Assembly: GCF_000820125.1 (NCBI RefSeq)
Contig: NZ_CDBY01000058.1
Coordinates: forward strand, 1 to 64,000
Reading direction: 5' to 3'
DNA from: Aeromonas simiae
GTDB taxonomy: Bacteria; Pseudomonadota; Gammaproteobacteria; Enterobacterales; Aeromonadaceae
DNA: 64,000 nucleotides
The position numbers were made by a program, and so were the translations under genes. Shown piece by piece: positions 16,099-23,324 of this stretch. Position 1 is the first letter of the stretch. Each line of letters begins with the position of its first letter. Below the pieces are notes generated by a model that made no database searches, had not been told where the DNA came from, and saw only the letters and a program-made list of their open reading frames with translations.

Positions 16099-17338
16099 CT
16101 TTAACCTCGTCGTTGGTGTTTTTGTCTTTATCGCCGATCAGCTTGCTCGCGTTGACAGAGACCAGCATCTCGTCCAACCCATCCCTCGGGTTCTTATCTT
16201 CGAGCAGACGGACCTCGTTGCGGGACATCCAGCCATCGGTGATGGCGTAGTGATAGAACTCGGCCCGCTCTTTGGCAGTGCCGCGCAGCAGACCGGCCAG
16301 GTTGAACTTGACGTAGTAGCCCGCCCGCCGCTCCATGTCCGTGAACAGCTTGCGGTTGAGCTCCATTTCCCAGCGCACCACCCATGGCATGATGCTGTGG
16401 CGCACGAAGTGGATAGCCTGCTCGCTGATGTTGGAGAAAGTCGCCTTCTCCAGGTCGTTGATCATGTGGCTGGGAACGTTGAACAGCCCGGCGATCTCGC
16501 TGCGGTTCATCTTCTGGGTGTCGAGGAACTGCGCCTCTTCCGGCGAGATGGTGATCGCCTTATAGTCCAGATCCCCAGAGAGTAAGGCGGTGCGGCCGCT
16601 ACCATTGCCGATGCCGCCCTCTTTCCAGGCGGATTTCAGGTTGGCACGGTGCTGCTTGCCGATATCGCCAATGGCATTGGGGGTCTTATCGATCAGGATG
16701 CCGGAGGGGCGACCACCACCACCGAAGAACTGCGATCCGTATTTCTTGGCCGCCAGGCCCAGGCCAATGGTCTCGGCGTGGTAGCGGATCGGGCTCATTC
16801 CCCAGTAGCGGCTACCGCCAAACCCCTTGATGTGGGCGGCGTCATAGATCGGCAGGGCAAACCAGCGTTGCTCCTGGGCGTCATAGGCCGGGTAATACCA
16901 GCCGGAGGCACCTTTGACCGGCTCGCCGATGTGTTCCGGTTCGAACAAATCCAGCTCGATCAGCTGACCACGCCGATCACGGCGCAACCGGGTGATGGCG
17001 TTGCCGTTGGTCAGCACCACCTGCTGGGCCTGCTCGCGCCAGTCATAGCTGGATTGCCACTGGTTCGGCGAGGTGGAAAGCAGGGCGTGGGCCGGGTGAT
17101 CGTTGCCATCCACCACGTTGCTACCGTCCCGACGCATTACATGAAGCGGAAGCTGGGCCATGTTGCTCGACAGCCGATGGACGCAGGCATAGACCGCCGC
17201 CAGGCGCATGGCGCTCTTGGCGGTGACGGCGATGCCGCTGTCAGTCACCGGGGCCAGGCCAAACCATTCGGCCAGCGCCGGATCTGACGAGGCCAGCACC
17301 TCTGCGCGCGATTCACCCCCGAGCAACATCCCGAGCAT
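16073..17338 (-). CDS. portal protein, HK97 type
   Basis: This 421-residue protein has features of the HK97 portal family: LPLHVMRRDG and TSPNQWQSSYDWREQAQ in the N-terminal half, the NRSEIAGLFNVPSHMI segment near residue 285, and an acidic C-terminus. Twelve copies should form the DNA entry ring at the head vertex. It overlaps both a small membrane protein gene upstream and the protease downstream. Confidence 0.92.
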   Translation of the reverse strand: MLGMLLGGESRAEVLASSDPALAEWFGLAPVTDSGIAVTAKSAMRLAAVYACVHRLSSNMAQLPLHVMRRDGSNVVDGNDHPAHALLSTSPNQWQSSYDWREQAQQVVLTNGNAITRLRRDRRGQLIELDLFEPEHIGEPVKGASGWYYPAYDAQEQRWFALPIYDAAHIKGFGGSRYWGMSPIRYHAETIGLGLAAKKYGSQFFGGGGRPSGILIDKTPNAIGDIGKQHRANLKSAWKEGGIGNGSGRTALLSGDLDYKAITISPEEAQFLDTQKMNRSEIAGLFNVPSHMINDLEKATFSNISEQAIHFVRHSIMPWVVRWEMELNRKLFTDMERRAGYYVKFNLAGLLRGTAKERAEFYHYAITDGWMSRNEVRLLEDKNPRDGLDEMLVSVNASKLIGDKDKNTNDEVKDDPSNSDQ

Positions 17339-17531
17339 GGCGGTCTCCCCATCGTTTCAAAATTACCAGGACGGCGACCAGGGCCAGCCCCATCAGCAAG
17401 CCACCGACCAGCAGCAGGGCAGGACCGAGGCCATAGGTGAAGTAGGCCCCGGCGCCAATCAGGCAGAGGCCGAGCAGCAGCGCTGCGTCAATCAAGACGC
17501 GCATCAGTCGGGTCATAGTCATCATCTGCAT
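17313..17531 (-). CDS. small two-helix membrane protein between terminase and portal
   Basis: A protein of up to 72 residues with two membrane segments (about 12-30 and 34-58), a glycine-rich turn and a basic tail. Its 5' end overlaps the terminase gene by 44 nt and its 3' end overlaps the portal gene by 26 nt, a tight arrangement typical of phage genes; inner methionines at residues 3, 5 and 10 are alternative starts. Small membrane proteins at this position occur in other HK97-like phages and their function is not known. Confidence 0.55.
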   Translation of the reverse strand: MQMMTMTRLMRVLIDAALLLGLCLIGAGAYFTYGLGPALLLVGGLLMGLALVAVLVILKRWGDRHARDVARG

Positions 17532-19233
17532 AGGGGCTCATAAACTCGCCCTTGTTGAGCATGGCGCGACCAACGGCCATGATGGCCGCGACGGCGCCGT
17601 CGATCTTGGCGTCGCGATTCCCCTTGCGAGGGAACACGTTTTCGTTGGCATCCTCCTTCGCCATGACGTTGGAGATCATCCAGTTGAGCACCGGGTTGCC
17701 GTCATGGTGCAGGCGCCCGGAGGCGATCGCCGATTCGATCTCCTTCATCGGGGCGCTGAGGTGTGCCGTAGTCTGCGGGATCGCCACCGGCAGCCAGCCT
17801 GCCGCCGCGATTTGCTGGGCAAGCTGAGCCGAGTTCCATGGGTCGTGCGGCACCTCGCGGGGCGAGTAGACATTCGCCAGACCGATCACCTCCCCCCCGA
17901 TCTCGCCGAAATCGATCTCGGCGCCGTCGGTGGCATTGAGAGCAGGCCCGCCGCTGTTGTGCCAAGGGGTGGCGATCCACTCCTGATAACGCGCCATGTT
18001 GCGGTTGTCCGGGTCGTTGACCGTTTCCTCCGGCAGCCAGTGGCGGCTGAACAGGTAGTAATGGAGCTGGCCGTCCGACTCGTAGCGGGCGAACACGATT
18101 ACCATGGAGCAGACGTCGAGCTTGCTGGCCAGGTCGAGCGAGAACCAGCAGGGGCAACCGATGAAGTCCTCTATCCTCAGCGCCGGGTTGCTGGCGGCTT
18201 GCCAGTGGCCGAAGTTGAAGAAGGTGACGGCGGCAGTCGTCCAGACGTTGCAGTGTTTGATCAGGTACTTGGTCTGATTGCGAGCGCTGCGCTTGGCACG
18301 TAGTAACTGGGCCGCTAGGTAATCTTCGAACACCGACACGCCAAAATTGGGATTGGCCTTGCGCAGGGCCTCGATGCTGTAGGGATCATCCCCATCATCC
18401 AGGGTGTAGATGAGTGCGAATAGCTCGTCATCGGGTTCGACCCCCGCGAGCATCTTGACGCACTCGTCCCAGAACTGCTTGCAGGGGCCGGTCGGGTCAA
18501 AGCCCGCCGTACTGATGACCAGCATCAGCGGCTGTTCACGGGCCCCCATGCCAGTGTCCATGGTGTCGAACAGCTCGGCGGTGTCGTGCTCGTGGTACTC
18601 ATCGACAATCGCCAGGTGGGGACTGGAGCCATCGCCGGGGTTACCAATGATGGGTTCAAACACAGAGCCATCCTGGCGCATCATCTTCTTGGCGGCGACC
18701 ATGACACCGAAATGACGACGCAGGTTGGGCAGTTGGTGCGCCATCTGCATGGCGGGCTTGAACACCTCCCACGCCTGCTTTTCAGTCGTCGCGCCGCAAT
18801 ACACCTCAGCGCCCGGCTCGTTATCGGCGGCGAACATGTAGAGCCCGTTCCCGGCTGCAACGATGGACTTGCCATTCTTGCGCGGAACGAACAAGGCTGC
18901 CCGCCGAAACCGGCGCAGTCCGTCTTTCTTTCGCTTCCAGCCGTAGACGCAGGCATGAAAGAACAACTGCCACGGCTCCAAGGTGATACGGCGCTGAGCC
19001 AGCGGTAGACGCCGCCATTTCCCCTTGGTGTGAGGGAGCAGTTGCAGAAACTTGCAGGCCCGCTCGGCGGCGGCGATGTTGAACCGGTATGGGTAGGCTT
19101 TATCCTTGACCTTATCCAGATCGTCCAGGTGACGCTGGCAGGCCTGCCGAACATAGAGCCCTGCGGTGACCCGACCCGAGACAACGTCGCGGGCGTACTT
19201 GTTCGCGGCGTTGACATTCGGATTGGCGGCCAT
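17488..19233 (-). CDS. terL: terminase large subunit
   Basis: This 581-residue packaging motor and nuclease has an N-terminal ATPase with Walker A FVPRKNGKS (about residues 113-121) and Walker B LAIVDEYHE (about 206-214). Its C-terminal RNase H-like nuclease begins near LDLASKLDVCSMVIVF (about 367). It belongs to the Terminase_1 group that pairs with P27-type small subunits and an HNH partner, both present upstream. Such sets normally make cohesive (cos) ends. Confidence 0.95.
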   Translation of the reverse strand: MAANPNVNAANKYARDVVSGRVTAGLYVRQACQRHLDDLDKVKDKAYPYRFNIAAAERACKFLQLLPHTKGKWRRLPLAQRRITLEPWQLFFHACVYGWKRKKDGLRRFRRAALFVPRKNGKSIVAAGNGLYMFAADNEPGAEVYCGATTEKQAWEVFKPAMQMAHQLPNLRRHFGVMVAAKKMMRQDGSVFEPIIGNPGDGSSPHLAIVDEYHEHDTAELFDTMDTGMGAREQPLMLVISTAGFDPTGPCKQFWDECVKMLAGVEPDDELFALIYTLDDGDDPYSIEALRKANPNFGVSVFEDYLAAQLLRAKRSARNQTKYLIKHCNVWTTAAVTFFNFGHWQAASNPALRIEDFIGCPCWFSLDLASKLDVCSMVIVFARYESDGQLHYYLFSRHWLPEETVNDPDNRNMARYQEWIATPWHNSGGPALNATDGAEIDFGEIGGEVIGLANVYSPREVPHDPWNSAQLAQQIAAAGWLPVAIPQTTAHLSAPMKEIESAIASGRLHHDGNPVLNWMISNVMAKEDANENVFPRKGNRDAKIDGAVAAIMAVGRAMLNKGEFMSPYADDDYDPTDARLD

Positions 19234-19235
19234 GG

Positions 19236-19676
19236 TCAGAAGATCCTAAATTCATTGTCCCCCTCGGGGTCACCGCCTCCGCCACCACCCATCAGCCGCC
19301 GGTAACTGGTTGGGTCAAGACCGAGCAGACTGCCGACCCGCACCAGGGTAGACAGCGCATCCTGACGCACTGCGACCGCCGGGTGCTTCTTGATCCCACT
19401 CTCGGTCGGCGTGGTAATCCCATCCTCCTTGATCATCTTCTTGGCGCGAAGATAAAGATCGAACGAGTCGCAATAGGTCAGCACCAGCGGCAGGTGATCT
19501 TCAGTGAGCTGCTTACGGTTGATCAGGATCTTGATGGTTCGCTTCCACAACGCAGCAGCAGTAGCGGAGTCCTGTAAATCTTCGGGGACTGGTGGTGCCC
19601 TAGTGATCAGTTGGTCGGAGGCAGCCGCCGGCAGATCTCCGCCAGATGGGCGACCTCCTCCTGCGGCTCTTGCCAT
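19236..19676 (-). CDS. terS: terminase small subunit, P27 family
   Basis: The ATG at 19676 has a GAGGTG site 5 nt upstream and gives a 146-residue protein; a GTG two codons earlier is less likely. The core LWKRTIKILINRKQLTEDHL followed by CDSFDLYLRAKKMIKEDG is the P27 small terminase pattern. The C-terminus has a GGGGGGG run. It should recognise the packaging site, likely in the adjacent upstream DNA, and deliver it to TerL. Confidence 0.88.
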   Translation of the reverse strand: MARAAGGGRPSGGDLPAAASDQLITRAPPVPEDLQDSATAAALWKRTIKILINRKQLTEDHLPLVLTYCDSFDLYLRAKKMIKEDGITTPTESGIKKHPAVAVRQDALSTLVRVGSLLGLDPTSYRRLMGGGGGGDPEGDNEFRIF

Positions 19677-19774
19677 AAACACACCTCATGTAACATAACA
19701 CTGGAAAATTTTTCTTATTTCCCGCCCGTGTAAAAATCCCTGGGCGGCGGTACTAAGGGGCTTGAGACGGTAGG

Positions 19775-19851
19775 GATTTGACCACCCCCGCCCCGCCTGA
19801 CCCGCGCCGCGACTGGATCTCGGCGGCCTTTTTGGATCTCTTGAGGATCTC
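19775..19851. other. candidate cos packaging site with three GGATCTC repeats
   Basis: Between the HNH and small terminase genes a very GC-rich tract (19780-19812) adjoins three direct copies of GGATCTC at 19815, 19834 and 19845. In lambda-like phages a nicking site followed by repeated terminase-binding boxes lies just upstream of the small terminase gene. The match is by layout only; the cut positions cannot be read. Confidence 0.45.
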
Positions 19852-19909
19852 GCCGAAAGGGTGCCTGGGGAGGGCTGTTTTCTGGGTTGGCGTTCAGTTT
19901 CACGCCAGT

Positions 19910-20269
19910 TCACCGCCGGTTCAGCCGCTCGTTCGCGGTCTTAACCTTGTGGTGAGCGGTACAAATGGACGCCAAGTTGCTCGGGTCATCCGTGCCGCCG
20001 TGCGCCTTTGGCACCACATGGTCAACAATGTTCGCGGGGGTGTATATCCCCTCGCCCAAGCAGGTAAGGCAAAGGTATCCATCACGCTGCAAGATAGTTT
20101 CCCGCAGCTTATCCCATGCCGAACCATACCCGCGCTGATGCCTGGACAACCCAGCCTGATATCGCTCCCACCCAGAAACGCGGTGAGCCTCGCACAAGCC
20201 GGACTTGTCATTGGTCAGAGCACTGCAACCGCCGGGATGGCGGCATGGCTTCATCCGTCTTGGCGGCAT
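19910..20269 (-). CDS. HNH endonuclease, packaging partner
   Basis: The ATG at 20269, behind a GGAGTG site, gives 119 residues. Two zinc-binding CxxC-type pairs are visible (CRHPGGCSAL...CEAH near the start, and CLTC near residue 80). The HNH core reads IVDHVVPKAHGGTDDPSNLASICTAHH, split around residues 92-118. Phage HNH proteins next to terminase genes are required with TerL for cos cleavage in HK97-type phages, so a packaging role is inferred rather than homing. It lies 230 nt upstream of terS across the candidate cos region. Confidence 0.85.
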   Translation of the reverse strand: MPPRRMKPCRHPGGCSALTNDKSGLCEAHRVSGWERYQAGLSRHQRGYGSAWDKLRETILQRDGYLCLTCLGEGIYTPANIVDHVVPKAHGGTDDPSNLASICTAHHKVKTANERLNRR

Positions 20270-20346
20270 GGTCACTCCACAATAAGGGCCGCCCGCTGCT
20301 GCTATTGGCATCGCTGCATGGCGCTAGCATTGGGCGGCAAGGTAAA

Positions 20347-20556
20347 TCAATGCGTATTCCTTTTGGGAGACCAAGGGATTGCATCACCAGTTATCTGCTG
20401 AATAACAACCTTGCGGTCAGACTCTGATTGCAGATGGCGCGTGAATGCGAGGAGAGCGGCATTGCTCTCTTTCAGCGCCCTCCCTGCTTTACGCAGTTGG
20501 AGCAGCGCATAAACGTTAAGGCAAAACGAAAGCAACAGGATGGCACCGGTTAACAT
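20347..20556 (-). CDS. small membrane-anchored protein, possible antiholin or lysis accessory
   Basis: A 69-residue protein with one N-terminal membrane segment (LTGAILLLSFCLNVYALLQL, residues 2-21) followed by a charged helical tail. An AAGGAG site lies 8-9 nt before the ATG. It is transcribed just after Rz/Rz1, so a role linked to lysis or entry exclusion is possible, but no family was recognised. A 13-bp inverted repeat directly upstream could fold in its leader mRNA. Confidence 0.5.
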   Translation of the reverse strand: MLTGAILLLSFCLNVYALLQLRKAGRALKESNAALLAFTRHLQSESDRKVVIQQITGDAIPWSPKRNTH

Positions 20557-20570
20557 GGCATTACTCCTTT

Positions 20571-20645
20571 CACAAAGGCATGGACTTCACCAGGTTGGTT
20601 CCCCTCCCTCGCTGTCCTGTTAGGTTAAGAGCCCATGCCTTTGTG
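20571..20645. repeat. 13-bp inverted repeat with 49-nt spacer
   Basis: CACAAAGGCATGG at 20571-20583 is perfectly complementary to CCATGCCTTTGTG at 20633-20645. In the leftward mRNA this would form a long-stem loop ending just before the ribosome site of the 69-residue membrane protein. Confidence 0.7.
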
Positions 20646-20651
20646 TTGAGT

Positions 20652-20728
20652 GAGGCGCTGGCATCACGGTCGAGCCCAAAGGGTCAATCGTATCTGATGC
20701 TGCTTGGTCGCCGGTCAGTCAGCGCCTC
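20652..20728. repeat. second long-range inverted repeat in the same gap
   Basis: GAGGCGCTG at 20652-20660 pairs with CAGCGCCTC at 20720-20728. With the preceding repeat it fills much of the 331-nt gap between Rz and the membrane protein gene. The rest (20729-20887) contains a G-rich tract and no gene I can support. Confidence 0.6.
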
Positions 20729-20887
20729 GGTACTCATTGCTTGATGCACTCACGCACATCGGTAATCCACAACCCCGCTTTTTGGGGTTTCATATGTAGT
20801 GAAAATCCGCGCCTCAACGACCCGTCGAGGACGGGGGGCTGGGGGGAGTACCTTTGACCTGGGGGGTGGGGTATTGCGGTAGTTGGG

Positions 20888-21427
20888 TTAACGGGGTTGA
20901 GTCAATGAGAGATAGGCTCTTTCACAGGCTAGTCCTGACGCTCGAGCTCGGTCATACGCTGCTGCCAGCTCACCCGCTCTCTCGTCAGCCCGGCTGAGCA
21001 GGTCGGCGAGCACCATGGCAGGATGTCCGGCTGCCGGGCCTCCTTGGGCAGCCCCGGGATTGCTGGCGCACTGACTTGCTCGGGCTGCCAGGCGGCGGGC
21101 TTGCTCGCGCAGCCGGCCAGACTCAAGGTCAGCAGCAGCGGCATCAGCCTGCGCTTGGGCGATTTCTTCTTGTGCATGGTCTCTCACCTCATCGATTTCA
21201 GCCTGCCGGCGCTGCTCTTCCTCCCGAGCCTTCAGCTCAGCCTTAGTTCTGGCTGTGGCAAGGCGGGCAGCCTCTTCATTCCACTTTGCCTGCCAGGTCT
21301 TGCGCTCCCCCTCCTCCCCAGCAGCATGACCGGAGCGATAGAGCGCCACACCGCCGCCGGCCAGGGCGGCTATCACCAAGGCACCGGCCAGGAACGGCAG
21401 CACCTTGCTCTGCTGAGTCACTCCCAT
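20888..21427 (-). CDS. Rz: Rz-like inner membrane spanin
   Basis: The ATG at 21427, overlapping the endolysin stop by 1 nt (TGATG), gives 179 residues. It has an N-terminal membrane anchor (LPFLAGALVIAALAGGGVAL) followed by a long charged coiled-coil periplasmic region (about 35-120), the usual i-spanin design. Together with the embedded Rz1 lipoprotein it should bridge inner and outer membranes and disrupt the outer membrane in the last step of lysis. A longer upstream start would be in the endolysin gene and is not needed. Confidence 0.85.
   Translation of the reverse strand: MGVTQQSKVLPFLAGALVIAALAGGGVALYRSGHAAGEEGERKTWQAKWNEEAARLATARTKAELKAREEEQRRQAEIDEVRDHAQEEIAQAQADAAAADLESGRLREQARRLAARASQCASNPGAAQGGPAAGHPAMVLADLLSRADERAGELAAAYDRARASGLACERAYLSLTQPR
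20929..21177 (-). CDS. Rz1: Rz1-like outer membrane spanin lipoprotein
   Basis: This 82-residue protein is encoded in another frame entirely within the Rz-like gene, the classical embedded Rz1 arrangement. The signal peptide MHKKKSPKRRLMPLLLTLS ends in the lipobox LAGC (Cys23). The short mature part is proline-rich (QVSAPAIPGLP), as Rz1 proteins are. It should sit in the outer membrane and contact the C-terminus of Rz. Confidence 0.85.
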   Translation of the reverse strand: MHKKKSPKRRLMPLLLTLSLAGCASKPAAWQPEQVSAPAIPGLPKEARQPDILPWCSPTCSAGLTRERVSWQQRMTELERQD

Positions 21428-21918
21428 CACACCCCCTTGCACTTCGCATTGAGGCGCAGCCGGTCTTTCCAGAGCCCGGGGCATACCCGGTTCCCCGGTA
21501 CCGAGCAGTCCTGGTTGCCGGAACGCTTGAATAGCAGGATCGCCTCGCAGGCCCCGGGGTAGTCGCCAGCGTTCAGGCGCTTCACGATGGTGGATCGGCA
21601 GAAGGCGCCGGGACCGATGTTGTGGGAGAGCTCGACATAGGCGTCGAACTCATACTGGTGGAGTGGCACCTTGATGCAGGCCTTGAGGGCATTCTCGAAC
21701 ACCCGCACCTCCCGAAGGCTCCTGTTCACCGCGGCGACGGGCGTGATGGTGTCACCCATCTTGACCCCTTCGGTGCTCCCAAAGCCGATAGTGGGGAGCT
21801 TGGTACCGTGTACGGGGTCGGGGTAAGCCATCGGCTCAAACCCCTCCCGATTCAGGATCCCCACAAAGCCGGCAGCACTGAGAGTGAGCGCCGCTATGGC
21901 AATTCGTACTTTTGTCAT
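21427..21918 (-). CDS. R: SAR endolysin, GH24 lysozyme
   Basis: The ATG at 21918 gives 163 residues with a short, weakly hydrophobic N-terminal segment (IAIAALTLSAAGFVGIL), typical of signal-anchor-release endolysins that are exported by Sec and activated when they leave the membrane. The catalytic triad is visible in one stretch: Glu of NREGFEP, Asp of YPDPVHG and Thr of PTIGFG, as in T4-type lysozymes. It lies 2 nt after the holin gene and is followed by Rz. Confidence 0.9.
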   Translation of the reverse strand: MTKVRIAIAALTLSAAGFVGILNREGFEPMAYPDPVHGTKLPTIGFGSTEGVKMGDTITPVAAVNRSLREVRVFENALKACIKVPLHQYEFDAYVELSHNIGPGAFCRSTIVKRLNAGDYPGACEAILLFKRSGNQDCSVPGNRVCPGLWKDRLRLNAKCKGV

Positions 21919-21920
21919 GC

Positions 21921-22127
21921 CTACCCCACCTGCTTGGCGCGTGGCTTGATGATGTTCGACCAGATAAACCAGCCGATCTGAACCGAAAGCCACACAAGCG
22001 TCGCGATCAGCACCCAGTCATTCAAAGAGACACCAGCCCACGACATACTCACCACCGCTACAGGAGGGGCAGATTTCGCAGTTTCACCGACCACAGTGGT
22101 AGCGATCTGCTCATGGCCTTGATTCAT
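21921..22127 (-). CDS. holin
   Basis: A 68-residue protein with one clear membrane segment (WVLIATLVWLSVQIGWFIW, about residues 38-56), a polar N-terminus and a basic C-terminal tail (KPRAKQ). It is the first gene of the late operon, immediately before the SAR endolysin. With a SAR endolysin a pinholin that depolarises the membrane would suffice, which fits its small size. The exact holin family is not certain. Confidence 0.75.
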   Translation of the reverse strand: MNQGHEQIATTVVGETAKSAPPVAVVSMSWAGVSLNDWVLIATLVWLSVQIGWFIWSNIIKPRAKQVG

Positions 22128-22144
22128 GAATCCACCCCAGAAAC

Positions 22145-22170
22145 GAAAAAACCCCGGCTAAGCCGAGGTT
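22145..22170 (-). terminator. second terminator after the late promoter
   Basis: Leftward, an 8-bp ACCTCGGC/GCCGGGGT stem (one U-G pair) with a 3-nt loop is followed by TTTTTTCG. It lies directly before the holin gene. Confidence 0.75.
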
Positions 22171-22181
22171 TGAGAGCAAGA

Positions 22182-22213
22182 AACAAAAAAAAACCGCAAC
22201 CTTTCGGGTGCAG
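22182..22213 (-). terminator. first terminator after the late promoter
   Basis: Leftward, a short hairpin (GCACC/GGTTGC with a bulge) precedes nine consecutive T residues. It begins about 15 nt after the predicted late transcription start, a plausible Q-suppressible terminator. Confidence 0.6.
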
Positions 22214-22232
22214 TCTTCCATCGTTGGCAATC

Positions 22233-22262
22233 AGCCTACACAAAATTGCAGGTGGCCGTCAA
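22233..22262 (-). promoter_or_regulatory. late promoter PR'-like, candidate Q target
   Basis: Leftward -35 TTGACG (22257-22262) and weak -10 TAGGCT (22233-22238) are 18 bp apart. The -35 box is framed by the inverted repeats GGTGGC/GCCACC and, further out, TGCAGGTG/CACCTGCA (22247-22278). It lies between the Q gene and the lysis genes, where lambdoid phages keep PR'. The promoter is a good prediction; Q binding at the repeats is inferred. Confidence 0.55.
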
Positions 22263-22286
22263 GCCACCCTCACCTGCACAAGCAAC

Positions 22287-22306
22287 AACCCCGCCGAAGC
22301 GGGGTT
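22287..22306 (-). terminator. hairpin after the Q-like gene
   Basis: A perfect 8-bp AACCCCGC/GCGGGGTT stem with a TTCG tetraloop on the leftward strand. The T tract is poor (GTTGCTTG), so termination may be partial. Confidence 0.5.
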
Positions 22307-22321
22307 CTAGGGGCAAGTGAC

Positions 22322-22948
22322 TTACCGCGTCGTATACCAATAGCGCGCCTGCGCCGCTGACTCCTGCTGGTGGCACCAATCCAGCACGGCCAGATAGAGC
22401 GGATACCAGCCCAGCTCCCATTGCCCACGGGTCAGTCCACCAGCCAACGGTTCAATGGCGCGTCTGATCTGAGTACCCGGGATGGGGCGTAGCCCGGTAC
22501 CACCACAGCGTGGGCACACCTTATCAATCGCCTTGCCGTGCAGGCGGCTCAGTTCCAGGTCGCGGATCACTCCCCGCCCCCGGCAGAACTGCGGGTGACA
22601 GGAAGCCCCAGGAGTGTCAGCAGTGCGGCAGTAGTGTTCCAGGGCCAGCTCGGCCACCCGGCGCAAGGCCATGCCATGGCCACGTTCCTTGTTGGCCCCC
22701 ACATAGCGGGGGGCAATCTTGGTGCACTCGGCTTGCACAGCTAGCAGGGCCTTCTTAGCATCCCCTAGGTCTTTGCAGTAACGCGCCATCACCAGCGCCA
22801 TGCCGGCACCATTGTGCTTCTGAACCATTCCCAATGCCGTCATCACATCACTCTTTGTCAGATGAGAACGCTCCGTTGACTGGGCCTGATAGGCCTGCAG
22901 CATCACAGAACGCGGATCCCCTACGGTAATTGCATATTCAAAGCGCAC
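22322..22948 (-). CDS. Q: antitermination protein Q-like
   Basis: This 208-residue protein starts at a GTG with a GGAGG site 7 nt upstream. It contains an N-terminal region with ALGMVQKHNGAGMALVMARYC and a zinc-finger-like segment CHPQFCRGRGVI...CPRCGGTG (about residues 126-155). A C-terminal segment (QWELGWYPLYLAVLDWC) follows, as in Q proteins of the phage 82/antiterm family. It should modify RNA polymerase paused at the late promoter so that it reads through the two terminators before the holin. It is last in the early leftward operon. Confidence 0.85.
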   Translation of the reverse strand: MRFEYAITVGDPRSVMLQAYQAQSTERSHLTKSDVMTALGMVQKHNGAGMALVMARYCKDLGDAKKALLAVQAECTKIAPRYVGANKERGHGMALRRVAELALEHYCRTADTPGASCHPQFCRGRGVIRDLELSRLHGKAIDKVCPRCGGTGLRPIPGTQIRRAIEPLAGGLTRGQWELGWYPLYLAVLDWCHQQESAAQARYWYTTR

Positions 22949-23324
22949 TCATCACCTCCACCGTTACCGACACCATTCCCCCTTTCACTACCGGCCCGCG
23001 CTCCACCAGCAACCGGTCGATCTGGCTATCGTCCAGCCACACCCCGGCGTGGGTCAGGGCGTCTTGCACCGCCTTCACCGTGTTATCCAGATCCCGGGCT
23101 CGCCGGTCAGGGGCCTGCACCACCAGCCGCAGGGCCAGCCGATCGGGAATCTGCTTGCCGGCTAACTTGGCAGCCAGACAGGCATCGGCCGCAGCTTTGC
23201 GATAAACCCTCCCCTCCTGGCTCAGCAGGGTTCTGGGCTTACCGCTCACGGCCACATTGCGCCAGATCCGGTTGGTTGAAGGGGGCCATGGCAGGGTCAC
23301 TGTCCATGAATCAGCTTTTGGCAT
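22938..23324 (-). CDS. rusA: RusA-family Holliday junction resolvase
   Basis: A 128-residue protein opening with WTVTLPWPPSTNRIWR and carrying the conserved acidic residues in RRARDLDNTVKAVQDAL (about residues 74-90) and VWLDDSQID (about 94-102). RusA resolves recombination or replication junctions in phage DNA. It overlaps the DUF968 gene upstream and the Q gene downstream by 11-14 nt, so the three are coupled. Confidence 0.9.
   Translation of the reverse strand: MPKADSWTVTLPWPPSTNRIWRNVAVSGKPRTLLSQEGRVYRKAAADACLAAKLAGKQIPDRLALRLVVQAPDRRARDLDNTVKAVQDALTHAGVWLDDSQIDRLLVERGPVVKGGMVSVTVEVMSAL

Noticed and set aside
20557-20887. A hok/sok-type toxin locus
   Set aside because: The layout of inverted repeats is suggestive, but the neighbouring 69-residue protein does not have the Hok pattern and no antisense promoter is clear.
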